A stretch of 64,000 bases of DNA from Syngnathus acus (lineage: Eukaryota; Chordata; Actinopteri; Syngnathiformes; Syngnathidae), in contig NC_051096.1 of assembly GCF_901709675.1 (NCBI RefSeq), positions 1,727,001 through 1,791,000 of the forward strand, written 5' to 3'. How positions within the stretch are numbered: the first letter of the stretch is position 1; every line of letters starts with the position of its first letter. A program made the translations under genes and the position numbers. Positions 13,318 to 24,949 of this stretch are shown piece by piece. The notes beneath the pieces were generated by a model, which saw only the letters and a list, made by a program, of their open reading frames with translations, made no database searches and had not been told where the DNA came from.

Positions 13318-16300
13318 TTATGGCTTTTGATTGGCAGCTGTGGGGCGGGTCTTGAGTCGCAGGAGCTCAGGGAGTGGTCTGTTACTCTCCTGGTAGAAAT
13401 CCAGTCCTGTGATCCACTCCACGTCTCGCACGCGAGCTTGGTGGAACCAAATGTGATCTTCCACCCAGGAAGCTTCGTCTTTGTCGCTCTGTTGAAGGGC
13501 AATCAGTTTTAATGTTGCCGTCACGGCAGCCCGATGGCACGGCAAGTTAAAGGTGTCTGCCGCCAACCCGACAACGAGGCGCTCGGCACTACCTGGCAGT
13601 TCTCGGAGTTGTCGGCTCTGTGAGGCAGCAGGAAGGCGACGGCGCGCAGCGCTCCCTCACATTCTGGCAGCGGGCGGCTGGCGTTGCGGCAGCTGCTCAG
13701 CACGGCAAAGTAATGTGTGGGCACAGACACGTTGCCCGGGGTTGCCCACCTGGGTGACACGGCCGCGTGGTTAGAGTGCGTGCCGACAGACCGCCCACCA
13801 TGGACCTGGTCTCAGTACCGGCCATTCAATGGCAGCTCCTTTTATTTTCTCAACCTCACTCATTCAAGTTTTGGATTGAAAATCAAAAACGTGTCAGCTA
13901 ACTGAACTTGCAAACTAAATTGAATAAAAAGAGCTAACACAGTCTCGAGCCTTGTCTGTGTGCATTTTTTTTTTTGTACCGCTCGATGAGCTCGGGTCGG
14001 TCGCGGCGTCCGTCATGGTCGTAGTCGAAGACGGGGCCAGTTAGCACGTTGATGCCATTGTAGACGCCGGCGTACTTCTTGAGCAGCATGCCCTGGAAGT
14101 ACGTCCAGATCCCTAAAGTGGAAAGGATGGGACATAAGTATGAAATACATTCTTTGCATCGTCACCTTCCTCAACAAAACACGAAAACTGTTGCTTTTCA
14201 GAACTGAATTGGAGGGTTCCTATTGAAGTAGGGACGTCGCCAATTTTAGCAGCAGTGGCAGGCATCATGTGCAAATGTTTGAGGAGGGGGGGCGTAATAA
14301 AAAAAAAAAAAAAAGCTCGAGATTGATTCGAAAAGGTCTTGTATGCGTGCGTGTGCCAGTATGACACTGCCTCTTGGTGGCCAGGGAATGCACAGCAAAA
14401 CGCTTCAAAACAGCTGCATGCAAGCTGCAGGGAATCTTTTCCTCCTCTGGGTGGCCAGCCACTGCTTCCACAGCGCACAGACTTTCTGCCAAAATTAATT
14501 CATATCGAGCCTTGCTGTTAGCATTAGCCACTGGCAGAGGCTAGCGGCTGGCATGCTGAGAATGCTTTGGATTGCTGGACTTAGCAACGGCGTGTTCAGC
14601 AAAGCGGCGGAAAGAGTATTGGCGGCAGTCACGGACAGCGACTATTCCACGTCTAGTGACAACGTACTGTGAAACTGCGGGTACATGGGCACCATGTGGC
14701 TGCTCAGCAGGGCGTCATAGCGCTCCGCCTCCTTCAGGGTCAGACCTGCAACGCGACAGAAAGGTCATTTGAGCTTATTGTGGCTCAGGGCACAGACTCT
14801 GGCCCAGGCGTACCAGGCGGGTAGAGGAAGGCACGGGTGAAGTGGCCATAGTCCTCACAACCACGACTGTCAGACGGGGGGATCCGGACGTCGGCCCGCA
14901 GGCAGTCCGCCCCGATGGGCGGCAGCGGCTCAGAGTTGCTCTGCCAAAAGGGGAACATCAAAAGGCAGCCATCGACACGCAGCGCAAGTACTGCCGCCAC
15001 ACTTGGGGCTTTCAACCGTCTCCTCCTTGCTTTGTCATTGTGAAGTCAAAACATTTTGCTGAACACCCAGAAGGGGGAGAGGAGAAAAGAAAAAAAAACT
15101 AACTAATCCAGAGCGCTGCAGCTATGGCAGGCGTACCGGTGCGTCCATGTTGAAAGAACTCCACAACGGCATCTTCAGGTCACGGCTGTAGGCGCTGACA
15201 AACGCCTCCTGGTGGAGGATGCAGTAGCGTTCCCCGGGCCTCAGCAGGCGTGGCCGGCCGAACATCAGGTGTTTGCGTCGCGCCGCCGCTTCTGCAGGAA
15301 TGGGAAGGTTAATTTGGACAGAGGTAGCAACCAGACGCCGCAGTAGTGATGGGCTCACCTTGAGCGGATGTCATGTTGAGGCGACGGTTCGCGGTCTCGA
15401 CAGCGTCCACGCTCTGAGGAGCCCGCCCGGCAGGAAGCACAAAGATAACAGTTCCATGAATGCTAAAGCTAACAGCGAGAGGAGCACCGGCAGTAACCTA
15501 AGTGTAACAGCGCCAGCAACTCAAAACGAAAGACGCAGTAACAATTAGTCCTAGTCCCACTAAGTGTTCCAGCAGAGCAGGACTGAAAACAGTGCCACCA
15601 ACAGTAACAAGCCTGGTAACAGTTAGAGGACCGGAATGTGACGCAAGAGGAGGCGCGCCGCCGCCGCCGGACGCACCATGCTGGGGCAGGAGCAGCCCAG
15701 CGGGTCTTGCGGCTGCAGACTGCTAAGGCGGCACTCGGCGGGTGCGCTGCGCTCTGGCAGGGGCGTGGGCGAGTAGAAGGGCTGTCGCAGCATGTGGTTC
15801 AGGCTGCCGTGCGTGCCGTTGTTGGCGGCTGGTGAGATCTGCAGCACGTCTGCACTCAGATGGGTTGCAAAGGTCATAGGAGTCACAAGAGCCAGTGTGC
15901 CGGCGGCAGCGCGGACTGACCGCACATGAGGTTGTAGAGCTCGATGTTGGCGAAGGGTTCCACTTCCGTGCGAGAGACAAACTTTGGCCCGTAAGCAACG
16001 AACATAGCCTGGCGGAGGGATCAGAGCAGAGCCGCGTTAGCACGCTGCCTCATTAGCATGCTAGCACGTGAACTGACTCACGTGCATGCTGGCCACATCG
16101 TTGTCGTAGCCGTGCTGACCGCCGTCGCAGAAGCGCAGCGAGCCTGGAAGCCTGACAGCAGAGCGGTGCCGTGACTCGAACAGGTGCGGGCGGGGCAGAG
16201 CGGGGCGCGCCTGCCTACCTTTCCAGCAGCCATTTTGGCTCCACCAGCACATTGACATCTTCAATACGACGGCTGTTGGTGAAGTGAAGCCGTTTGGGCA

Positions 16301-19300
16301 GGTGCCACTTCAAGTACGGCCGCAGCTTCTGCGTCGCACGCTTGCACTAAAAAGGCAACAAGCGCAACGTTGCTCCCACCCGTGTACACGCCATCTTCGA
16401 CGTGGTATTTGTGCTCACCGTCAAGTTGGCAACAATGCCAGCTGCATCCACTGAAACACAAACGGACGTTACAGAGCTTGCTACGAGTCGTTCACGCTCA
16501 TGTTAATGTGCGGTCTTCATTTAGACTCTAAATGATTTAGGGGTGTCAAACTCATTTTTTTCGTGGGCCGCATTGTAGTCATAGCTTCTTTCGGAGGGCC
16601 ATTATGAATGTCAACCCAAATAAATGTCGGAGCACCTCATATTATATACAGTAAAAGCTACAAAACAAACTGACAACTCATTTTCAAATGAGACGAGTAA
16701 AAACTGGTCAAATATTTACAAAAAGATATTAAAAGTGAAGACAATTTGCAATTCTAGTAATGACACGAATTTGATGCACAATTTGTCTTCGCGGGCCACA
16801 TAAAATGATGTGGCGGGCCATATCTGGCCCCCGGGCCTTGAGTTTGACACCTGTGATTTAGAGGGGGGTTACTCGTACTTACTCGCTCAGAACACGGACT
16901 ACTTTCAAAAACCTGTGCCAAAGAGAATCTCACTTTTGACCAGAGTTCAAATAGTGCTCGGGCTTGGCTTTTGGGCGCCCTAATAAAGCCCCTCCACTCA
17001 CAGTCGCCGTTCTTGGCCCGGATGCGTCCAAAGGAGCCCTCGGTAGCGAGGTAGTCATCCACGTGGCCCAGAAACTCCTGCAGGTTTTCCTTCCTGTCGC
17101 AGCTGGTCTCCTCCATGCCTGTCAGCACACGCGGCAAAGTTATTCTCCGCCTCGCCCGACAAGAGCCTCGTTGCAGTTACCGTGATCAGCCACCACTATG
17201 ACGTTGACGCAGCGGTGAAGTCCCGTTTGCTTGAGTCCGTTCATCAGCTGACCGATCATCTTGTCCACGCCTTTAATGGCCTGCGCTACCTGTGGCCGAG
17301 TCACATGATTCATTCACATCACTGGAGCTCAGTGCCAATCACGGTTTGGACATACCCCCCCGCTGACAGGACCGAAGCTGTGTCCCGATTTGTCTGGCTC
17401 CTCCAGGTAGAGGGTGTAGAAGTCCGGTCTGGAGGAGACCGGACGGCACATGACAACGCGGCTCACGGGTTGCAGGCGGGGACCGAAAGTCGAGTCACCT
17501 TTGAGCGGCCGGCAGCTGGAGCCACTTCAACACTGTCAGGACTCGCTCCTCGAATGGGATTTTCCTGCAAGTCAAACGCAGCCCATGAGCTCGCCGTTCC
17601 TTTGGCAGTGGCTCAGGAAGAGTCTGGCCGCGTACCCGTCGTATGGCCGGTAGATGTCTGGGAAGCTTCCATTTATTTTTACGTCCGATCCGGGCCAGAA
17701 GAAGGTTCCAGACTTTAGGCCCTGATACTTTGCAGTGTGCCAAACCTGGAGAGGAAATCCCGCTCAGCCATAAGTGACGCACACATCCACCCGTCCAAAT
17801 TAGTCCACTCACCGGTTGTCCTAGATACCATGCAGGGTTCTCCTTCTCCGGACTCGACAAGGTGAAAATGGCATCCATCACAGGATCGTACATCACGTTG
17901 TCAATCAAACCGTTGGATTCAGGATACAGACCCTGGTGTGGGTGTGTGTGTGTGTGTGCGCATGTGCGTGTGTTGTCAATGGGGATGATGTCAGTGCAAC
18001 CTTGACTGTGTGCCCTTGTCTGTGTGTGTTTGTTACCGTGACAATGCTGTAGTGGTTGGGGAAAGTCTTGGTGGGAAAGGCTGACTGCATATAAGGTGTC
18101 GACGTTCCACATTTTTCTGGAGGGAGGAGAGGGAAAAATATTACCCTAACAATATCACCATCACACCCCAACAAAGATGAGGTGTTTTTTCTGCACTACA
18201 TGAGGAGCAAAGTCACAGCATGGCCTCAAGAGTTGACTCGCTGTGAGACATTGTTCTGTAGACAATATTCACAGTGGTCAAAGTCTGAGGCAGCAGCGGC
18301 AGCGACGGCGGCAGCGGCGGAAAGCGGTTGATGACTCACTGAGTTTGCTGAGAACCGGGATGAGCGGGCTCCAAAGGCGCAGGTAGTCTGCTCGCAGGCC
18401 GTCCAGAGACACCAGAAGCAGCGGCTGGCGCTGGAAGCTAGCGAAGAAAGACATCGCCCGTCATGCCACATCGCGCCTGCGGAGGCGCTACCGAGTGCAT
18501 GCGACTGCATGCGCGCATGCGCGGTACCCTGGCGGACAGAAGGGGCGTGACAGGTTGTCGCACTCGTCTTCCACCCATTCGGGCTCGCCTGACAACACGG
18601 ACAAGTCACATGATGATGCACCGCAACGCGTGGCTGGCGCGCACACTGCGGCATCTCACCCCGGCAGATGTGTCGGTAGTTGCTGCAGCAGTCCGAATTT
18701 GCGGCGCAGTCGTCCGAACAGTGACACCTGCTGGTGGACAGCCTCGTCTCGCCGCAGCGCAGACGCGTGCACTCCCAAAGTTCACCTGCACACAAGCGCG
18801 TCAGCCAGACGGACTGTTCGCGCAGGTTGGCGACCTCTCACCAGGGGCTTTGCAAAGGTCGTGGTAGTCATGGCAACAAGTCCCACTCCCCTGGCAGGCG
18901 TCGTCACATCTGCAGCCAGGGGTGGTGTCGTCATACGGCTGGTAGCAGCGGTTCCTGCACGTCTGCAGCGGTGCCACTGGGGTATGGACGACACCAAATG
19001 ACTCACACATGGGGTCTTCCCTTTGCGTTCATTGGTCGCCAAGAAGTTGCTGCTCAAATCGACGCTTTGTAAACCGCTGACTAGACACAATCGCGTGCCT
19101 TTCCGCGGTAACTCCATTAATGTTCAACGCTTGATGGAGCGTGCCGTGCGACACGCACACAGTGGCTAACGCTAGCTAACATTGGCCACCTTCTACGTCT
19201 CTCAGACTAGCATACAGGTGACCCCAAAAGCCATCCCTGCACCTCACACGCAAAATTTATGGCGTGCTTTCTGCGCAAAGCATCAAAAGATATAACTGAT

Positions 19301-21391
19301 TAGTCATTGCTGGCTGGTGATGGGCCACGTGGCAATGAGGTCATTAAGTGCTCCAAGCCTCAGTTTTATTGGGGGACTCAACTTTACAGCGACTCTGTAA
19401 AGATCTTTATCTACAAACGCCTTTCCAGCCATCTGCTCCGTCCCGACGACGCGCTGTGGAGCCAGTGGAATGTTCAAGGAGCTCATGAGCAAGGCACGAG
19501 TGAATGATTGCCGCCAAGGCGGCCTGGAATTTGATGAATTGGAATTTCTTCAAACACTCGAAGGACCTTCTGCTCGCGTACATTTGGCGTCACTTTGACG
19601 GCACGGAAGCCACTCTGAACGTGCGCGAGGCGCCCGCACGGGAGGTCACCTTGGTCTTGACAGTCCTGCAGTTTCAGACCCAGTCCCAGTCCGAGGCCCA
19701 GGATCAGAGTCACCAGCGACACGGACAGGACGCCCAACTGGTAAAGACAACAAACGTCACAGCAGGAACCAAGTTCTACATGCAACACAACATGAACGCA
19801 AGACAATGAAATGAAGACATTTGGCAACAAGACGTGGGGGCCAGGACAAGCGCCACCCGGTGGCACCAAAGCTCGTTTTCAGCTTCGGTCTTCAGGACAA
19901 ACTCAACTGTCAGCCAACTCAAGCGGGCCTTTCCAACACTAATTAACCTGCTGCAAAATGAAAAACTACAAAGACAAGGGGAAAAAAACGTTCTGCCGTG
20001 GGAGCTTGAATGAATGACTTGTGAGGGGAGCCAACATCTTGATTTGTTTTTTTGGGCTGAAGGTTTGATGGAGGTTATTAGCGAGTTTGTCTCGATATTG
20101 CGTCGATATTGACCAGGCGGAAAGCTGAGCTCGTTGTCTTCTTTTTCCGGCGCGTGACTCGGCCAATGATCCGCGACACGAACGTTGCCTTCGCTTAGCT
20201 TCCAAAACGAAAAAGTGGAACGAACAGAGGACACACTTACGGGTGAGCAGGGCGCCATCGCGAGCGAGAGTAACAGCAGGTGCTCTGCAAGTGGAGAGCT
20301 TCGGCAGTGACAAATGGCAACACTCCCCCACCCGAGAACAGCTTAAGCCTATTTGTTAACGAGCAGCGCGTTAAATGGGGACGATTCCCGGTAAACACCA
20401 GCTCCATTGTGATTGGTCTGTGATGAACGCAGACACGCCCCCTCAGGTAGGAGAGGGTCTGCACACTCAGGCCCGGTTTGGAGGTCAATGTGAGTTTGCT
20501 AGTGCCTGAGACTTGTCAAAGCGGTTTACACGCGACAGATGAGTATTTGGCTCAGGGGGAAGGTGACGGCGGGTGGCTCTTTCTTAGTTCAGTTGTTGTA
20601 GCTTTGCGTTGTGTCACGTGACCATGTTGGACCAAGCCAAGCAGCCACTACACTCAGTTTGATATCTTGCGTTTAATTGAGCCGTACGGGTCAAACAGAG
20701 GCGTAGCCAAGCCGGGGCGAGCCGGGGCGGCGCCCCGGTTAGGACTCCCTGCGCCCCGGTTGAAAGAAATCGAGCTTTTTCGATTCTTCATTTTCATGCC
20801 GTTTTTTTCTTTCGGTCTTGCGCGAATGTGCTTGCGCTATTCTATGTGCACGATGTTATCCATTCACCGTTTGCCTCCCGGACCCGGATGTTGTTTTAGC
20901 GATCAGCGAACGGCGTGGGTGATGTTCGATTTTTTTTCCTGTGGGCGTGCGCCCCTACTGGAAAAATTCCTGGCTACGCCTCTGGGGTCAAAGGTCAACG
21001 TATTTTGAAACAATCGCCTCGTTTTCATCCATCGGCAAAAGTTCGCGTTTTGCCGCGGGTGTGTAGACTTTTTCCAGCCACAGTAGCTTTTTTTGGCTGA
21101 TCTTTTAGTGGCCATCATGATGATGTCATCAATGACCTTCCGCTGAGAAGCACAAATGCCTGATTGGAAATGAGCTCCTTGGTTTGTTTCTCGAGTTTCC
21201 CGTCGCAGATTTGCCGTGACGTGGGATGCCTTGGATCGTTTTGTTCGTTCACTCCGTAGGGGGGAAAAAGCAACGTGAGCTTTCTTCCAAGTTGGCTTCA
21301 TCATCTTTACTAACACTGCAGTTGCCCAGCGAAGCGAAGGCGAGCTACTCACGAGGACGAGCTGCTGCTTCTTCTTCCGCGATGCCTTCAT
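13318..21391 (-). CDS. enpp1: Membrane ectonucleotide pyrophosphatase/phosphodiesterase, ENPP1-like
   Basis: Type II membrane ectoenzyme; ENPP1 hydrolyses extracellular ATP to AMP and pyrophosphate. Exons from the 5' end: 21353-21391, 19650-19737 (anchor), 18842-18976 and 18660-18785 (two SMB domains), 18528-18588, 18340-18437, 18037-18116, 17813-17932, 17636-17745, 17499-17564, 17356-17428, 17181-17289, 17002-17118, 16419-16450, 16219-16346, 16082-16151, 15921-16008, 15677-15849, 15359-15413, 15137-15291, 14814-14940, 14668-14745, 13980-14112, 13593-13749, 13318-13488; about 860 residues. Active-site motifs are intact: [43 protein letters not shown] and [24 protein letters not shown] and [10 protein letters not shown] favour ENPP1 over ENPP3, while the [10 protein letters not shown] anchor end recalls ENPP3. 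I chose the start at 21391 because [10 protein letters not shown] puts positive charge on the cytoplasmic side. A second first exon at 20241-20258 also fits. Confidence 0.88.
16541..16853. mobile_element. Non-autonomous hAT-type MITE (313 bp) in an enpp1-like intron
   Basis: The ends are inverted repeats reading GGTGTCAAACTC, the right end starting CAGGTGTCAAACTC on its own strand. A perfect 8-bp direct repeat, TGATTTAG, flanks the element at 16533-16540 and 16854-16861. Eight-base duplications are the hallmark of hAT insertion. The interior has no transposase and includes GGCCCGCCACAT-like sequence near the right end. Confidence 0.9.
20241..20258 (-). other. Possible alternative first coding exon of the enpp1-like gene
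   Basis: ATG plus five codons (MAPCSP) followed by a GTAAGT donor, in phase 0 with the membrane-anchor exon at 19650-19737. The start context is strong (G at -3 and +4). It would give a six-residue tail with no positive charge, an unusual start for a type II anchor, so I rank it below the exon at 21353-21391. It may be an isoform. Confidence 0.35.
20696..20984. mobile_element. Non-autonomous hAT-type MITE (289 bp)
   Basis: Terminal inverted repeats CAGAGGCGTAGCCA / TGGCTACGCCTCTG. A perfect 8-bp target duplication GGGTCAAA occurs at 20688-20695 and 20985-20992. The interior has GCGCCCCGG-rich segments and no transposase. It lies between the two candidate first exons of the enpp1-like gene. 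Confidence 0.92.
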
Positions 21392-21822
21392 GGAGCGCGC
21401 CAGCCAGGAAAATGATGTGGAGGATGACGGCAGGCGACCTCTGGACCGCGCAGGCGTGACCTTAGTCACTGATTAGCAGAAGGCCCAGATAAGCCGGGGC
21501 TTGCTAACGCAGCCGTGATGTCACCTTACAACGGGCTCGCCGTCCTCCTGCATGTGTACTTAATCAAGTGGCCTACGTAACAACCATCATTCAATTCTTC
21601 ACCATCGAGCCTCTCGTCAATAAAACGGAATCGGACGCGCAAAGACATCAAGCGCAACAACAGCAAACACGCCTCGTCCTGGCCTCCGAGTCGGCCACGA
21701 CTAATCTGAACCTCCACCACTCGGAAGCCTCGTCGTGGTCTTGTTGCTTGTGTCGTAGTAGCAAGTCTTCCAAATCTTGGACATGCAATGTGGCAACAAG
21801 GAATTTCTTTCACCAGGAGGAA

Positions 21823-21925
21823 TACCGTTTTTTTCCGTGTATAATGCGCCCCCATGTATAATACGCACCCTAAAAATGGCATGTTGATGCTGGAAAAAAG
21901 CCTGTACCCATGTATAATACGCACC

Positions 21926-21966
<41 letters not shown>

Positions 21967-22557
21967 TCCCAATGATCGTCACACACGCAGGGAGGCAATG
22001 GGTCCCATTTTTATAGTCTTTGGTATGGTCTTAACTAGGCTGGATGTATTTTTTTTTTGTTGGCGTTGATTTCTCCGACTGCCCGTAAAGGCACCACCGC
22101 GATCAGATGAAAAGAGAGGAAAGTGACGTGCGGACATGTGAAAAAGGCGGCTCTGTATGGGAGAGACGTTGAAGAGGAATAAAAACACCCTTGGAAACCA
22201 AAACTTGCCCCTCGTCGTGACTCGGAGCCGCAACAAATGTTTCGGATTTGTGTAGGGTACATTGTGACAGCAAACGAGCAGGTGATCGAGCAAGCGTCTG
22301 ATACGAGAGCATTGCGTTCGTATGGAGCGTGTTTGAAGTGAACAGCAGAGACGAAAGGAACATGGCAAAGTGTTGTGAAATAAAATATTACCTGTAATAC
22401 GCATTTTGTTATTTGCTGATTGTATTAAACTATCACATTCATTGTCAGTCAAGAAGAGAAGAGGACTATTATCCCTTCTTTGACGAAATGACCAGAGCAC
22501 AGTACAAACACACTATTGTCGGTCAGTCCTGTTGTTGGTTTTGTTGTACCATGATTT

Positions 22558-22595
<38 letters not shown>

Positions 22596-22703
22596 AAAAA
22601 AAAAAAAATTAAAAAAAATTTGTACCCATGTATAATGCGCACCCCAGATTTTAGGACAATAAATTAGTTAAATTTTGCGCATTATACACGGAAAAAAACG
22701 GTA
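21823..22703. mobile_element. TA-flanked non-autonomous DNA element, copy 1
   Basis: Ends are inverted repeats, left ACCGTTTTTTTCCGTGTATA and right its complement, immediately flanked by TA on both sides, as in Tc1/mariner-type insertion. The interior holds a long T run (about 21930-21963), a long A run (about 22561-22620) and a segment at 22240-22400 nearly identical to copy 2 at 43544-44310. No transposase was seen. A SINE fragment is embedded at 21963-22028. The superfamily call rests on the TA flanks only. Confidence 0.72.
21963..22028 (-). mobile_element. Internally deleted tRNA-SINE fragment
   Basis: Read on the minus strand it contains CCAAAGACTATAAAAATGGG and CCCATTGCCTCCCTG, then jumps to ACGATCATTGGGACTT. 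These are the centre and 3' end of the SINE seen at 47374-47697, with the segment between them missing. Confidence 0.7.
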
Positions 22704-23715
22704 GTTTTGTTGGTGTGTGTATTTTTTCCAAGGTTAGACTACTGCTCAACTTTTCTGCTTCATCTGAAGAGGCTCAACAGAATGCTGCTTTGTCCATTTC
22801 TCTCTCTGGGCCACCATTCCAGGCTGTCAAACAAGATAGCGCAGGGCAAATGTCCATTTTAATACTTACAAGTTGCTTTCACTTTGATGTGGAAATGAAA
22901 AGACCGATACCCAATGCCGTCAAGTCATCTTGGTTTCTAAATTTCACATTCATACCATTTGCAGCAAGCTCAGAATGAAGAAAATGGCAATATTTTAAAA
23001 AAGTGCTTGTAATGCTTTGCACTACAACACGGAAAAGCACAGGTTACTTGTAGCGACGCGGCTCACCTGAGCTCAAATTGGGGGGAAATGAGTTAGCCGA
23101 GCCCACCAAAATAGGGGGGCGCGCCATCCGCCACCAAAATGACTTGGAAGCATAAAGACACGGGCACCCGCTGGAATTCTGCGAGGACCGAGGCGTTGGG
23201 AGCCCTGAGGTCAGCATCTTTGTTGGCGTTAGCGCTATTAGCACATTCAGCGGGAGTGCTAATGGCGTTACGGTGTCGGAGAGTAGGCGGGCAGGGACTT
23301 GGCTCGCTGACGCACATCAGGACAACGGCGTGGCGACGTCTTGAGGGACGACCAGCGCTGCTGTCGCGGTGAGGCGGCGGCAACGCCCCATGCTGACGGG
23401 AAACCGCAACACATTTTGTCACAAGAGTCGCACAAACAAGTACAACAATTGTAATATAGTGCTCATTGTGCCACCGTTGGAGAGTAGGGTCCAGAGTATT
23501 ACTGTGGAACTAGTAGCAGTAGAACCATCACTGCGGTGGAAGTCGTAATAGTCGTGGCCTATCTCCAGTCGTTGCAGATGAGTAGTGTCACTGTATTACT
23601 GTTGTAGTCGTACAAGTTGTCATAGTAGTAGTACTTTTCATATTATTCATCTGGTTGTAGCAGTAGTAATAGATTAGTAGTGTCAAAGTATTACTGTCGT
23701 ATGGTAGTGCATTGT
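22704..23715. other. Stretch with no confident gene; possible 3' end of carmil1
   Basis: No repeat or conserved exon recognised with confidence. A possible short last exon of carmil1 lies at 23317-23360 on the minus strand: an acceptor ACAG, then an in-phase tail ending TPLS and a stop. It has low support because the true teleost C-terminus is not known to me. Confidence 0.3.
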
Positions 23716-24032
23716 ATTCGTGGGACTGACCAGTCAAGTTGCTATCTTGGTGTCCATCATTTTGTGATGGCTCCCTCTTCAGGCGAGGAGCAGGAAGAGG
23801 AACTTGAAAGCCCTCTGCCCCGGAATCGTCTGGAAGGAAACGGGGGATATTAGCTTTGCATTATTACTTGGTGACATTCGTGTAACTGACCAGTCAAGTT
23901 GCTATCTTGGTGTTCATCATTTTGTGATGGCTCCCTCTTTAGGCGAGGAGCAGGAAGAGGAACTTGAACACCCTCTGCCGTGGAATCGTCTGGCAGGAAA
24001 CGGGGGATGTTAGCTTTGCATTGTCACTTGGT
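23716..24032. repeat. 160-bp tandem duplication carrying an exon
   Basis: Two direct copies offset by exactly 160 bp (the CTGACCAGTCAAG segment starts at 23726 and 23886), with roughly 90% identity by eye. Each copy contains one complete 99-bp carmil1 exon with its acceptor and donor. Confidence 0.88.
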
Positions 24033-24913
24033 AGCTTGTAATCATTACATGCTAGTGAAACACTTTCACCTATTAGCTGAGCATTGTCAGCTGTGATTAG
24101 CATTGAGGCGTCATCTTAACATCATTGCATGTTAACTCACTATTGTCAAGTGTTAGCATACCATCATCACACGTCAGCATTGGCACACATTAGCTTAGCT
24201 TTAGCTGAGCATCATCACGTCAGTTTAGCATTGTCACTAATTAGCTTAGCATAATCAGGTTTGATAAGCATCATCAAGTTTGATTAGCATTGTCACATGT
24301 TAGCTGAGCATGTTATCTTAGTATTATAGTATGTGCTATCTTAGCATCATCAGCTATCAGATTAGCATTGTCTCGCATTAGCTTAGCTTGGTCACCTTGG
24401 CATCAGTGCACACTAGCTTAGCATTATCACATGGTAACATAGCAACATAACGTGTGATTTTAGGATTATATATGTTAGTTTAGAATAATAACCAATCAGC
24501 TTAGTATTGTTTGCCATTATCTAAGCATCATCGCTTATAAGCTTAGCATCGTCCGGCATTAGTGATGCATGGTGATGTGCCATCATCATCATTTTTTTTC
24601 TTCCACTTACTCGGCACAAAGGTGCTGCCGGAGCCCAGTGTACTGGGCAGACTGGGGAAGTTGGAAGGACTGGGCAGACTGGGGACACTGGAGGGACTGA
24701 GAGGACTGGGCAGACTGGGGACACTAGAGGGACTGGGCAGACTGAGGGATTCCGTGACCGGCGGACAGAGCGGCGACTTGGTGCTGACGATGGGGGCTTT
24801 GGACCTTGGGGAGGTCTCTGGTCGAGACTGCTCTGCATCTGCGCCCATGTTAGGACAAACCATGGATTAGCTGCAAGCGCATCACATATAATGTATAAAC
24901 ATACACACACACG

Positions 24914-24949
<36 letters not shown>

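Noticed and set aside
13755-13795. tRNA-like A-box (GTGGTTAGAGTG) in an enpp1-like intron
   Set aside because: No B-box or SINE body follows at the right distance; too little to call a SINE or tRNA.
20903-21469. Long minus-strand open frame spanning the hAT MITE and enpp1-like first exon
   Set aside because: It opens with GTG after an in-frame stop; only the part from the ATG at 21391 to the donor at 21353 is supported.
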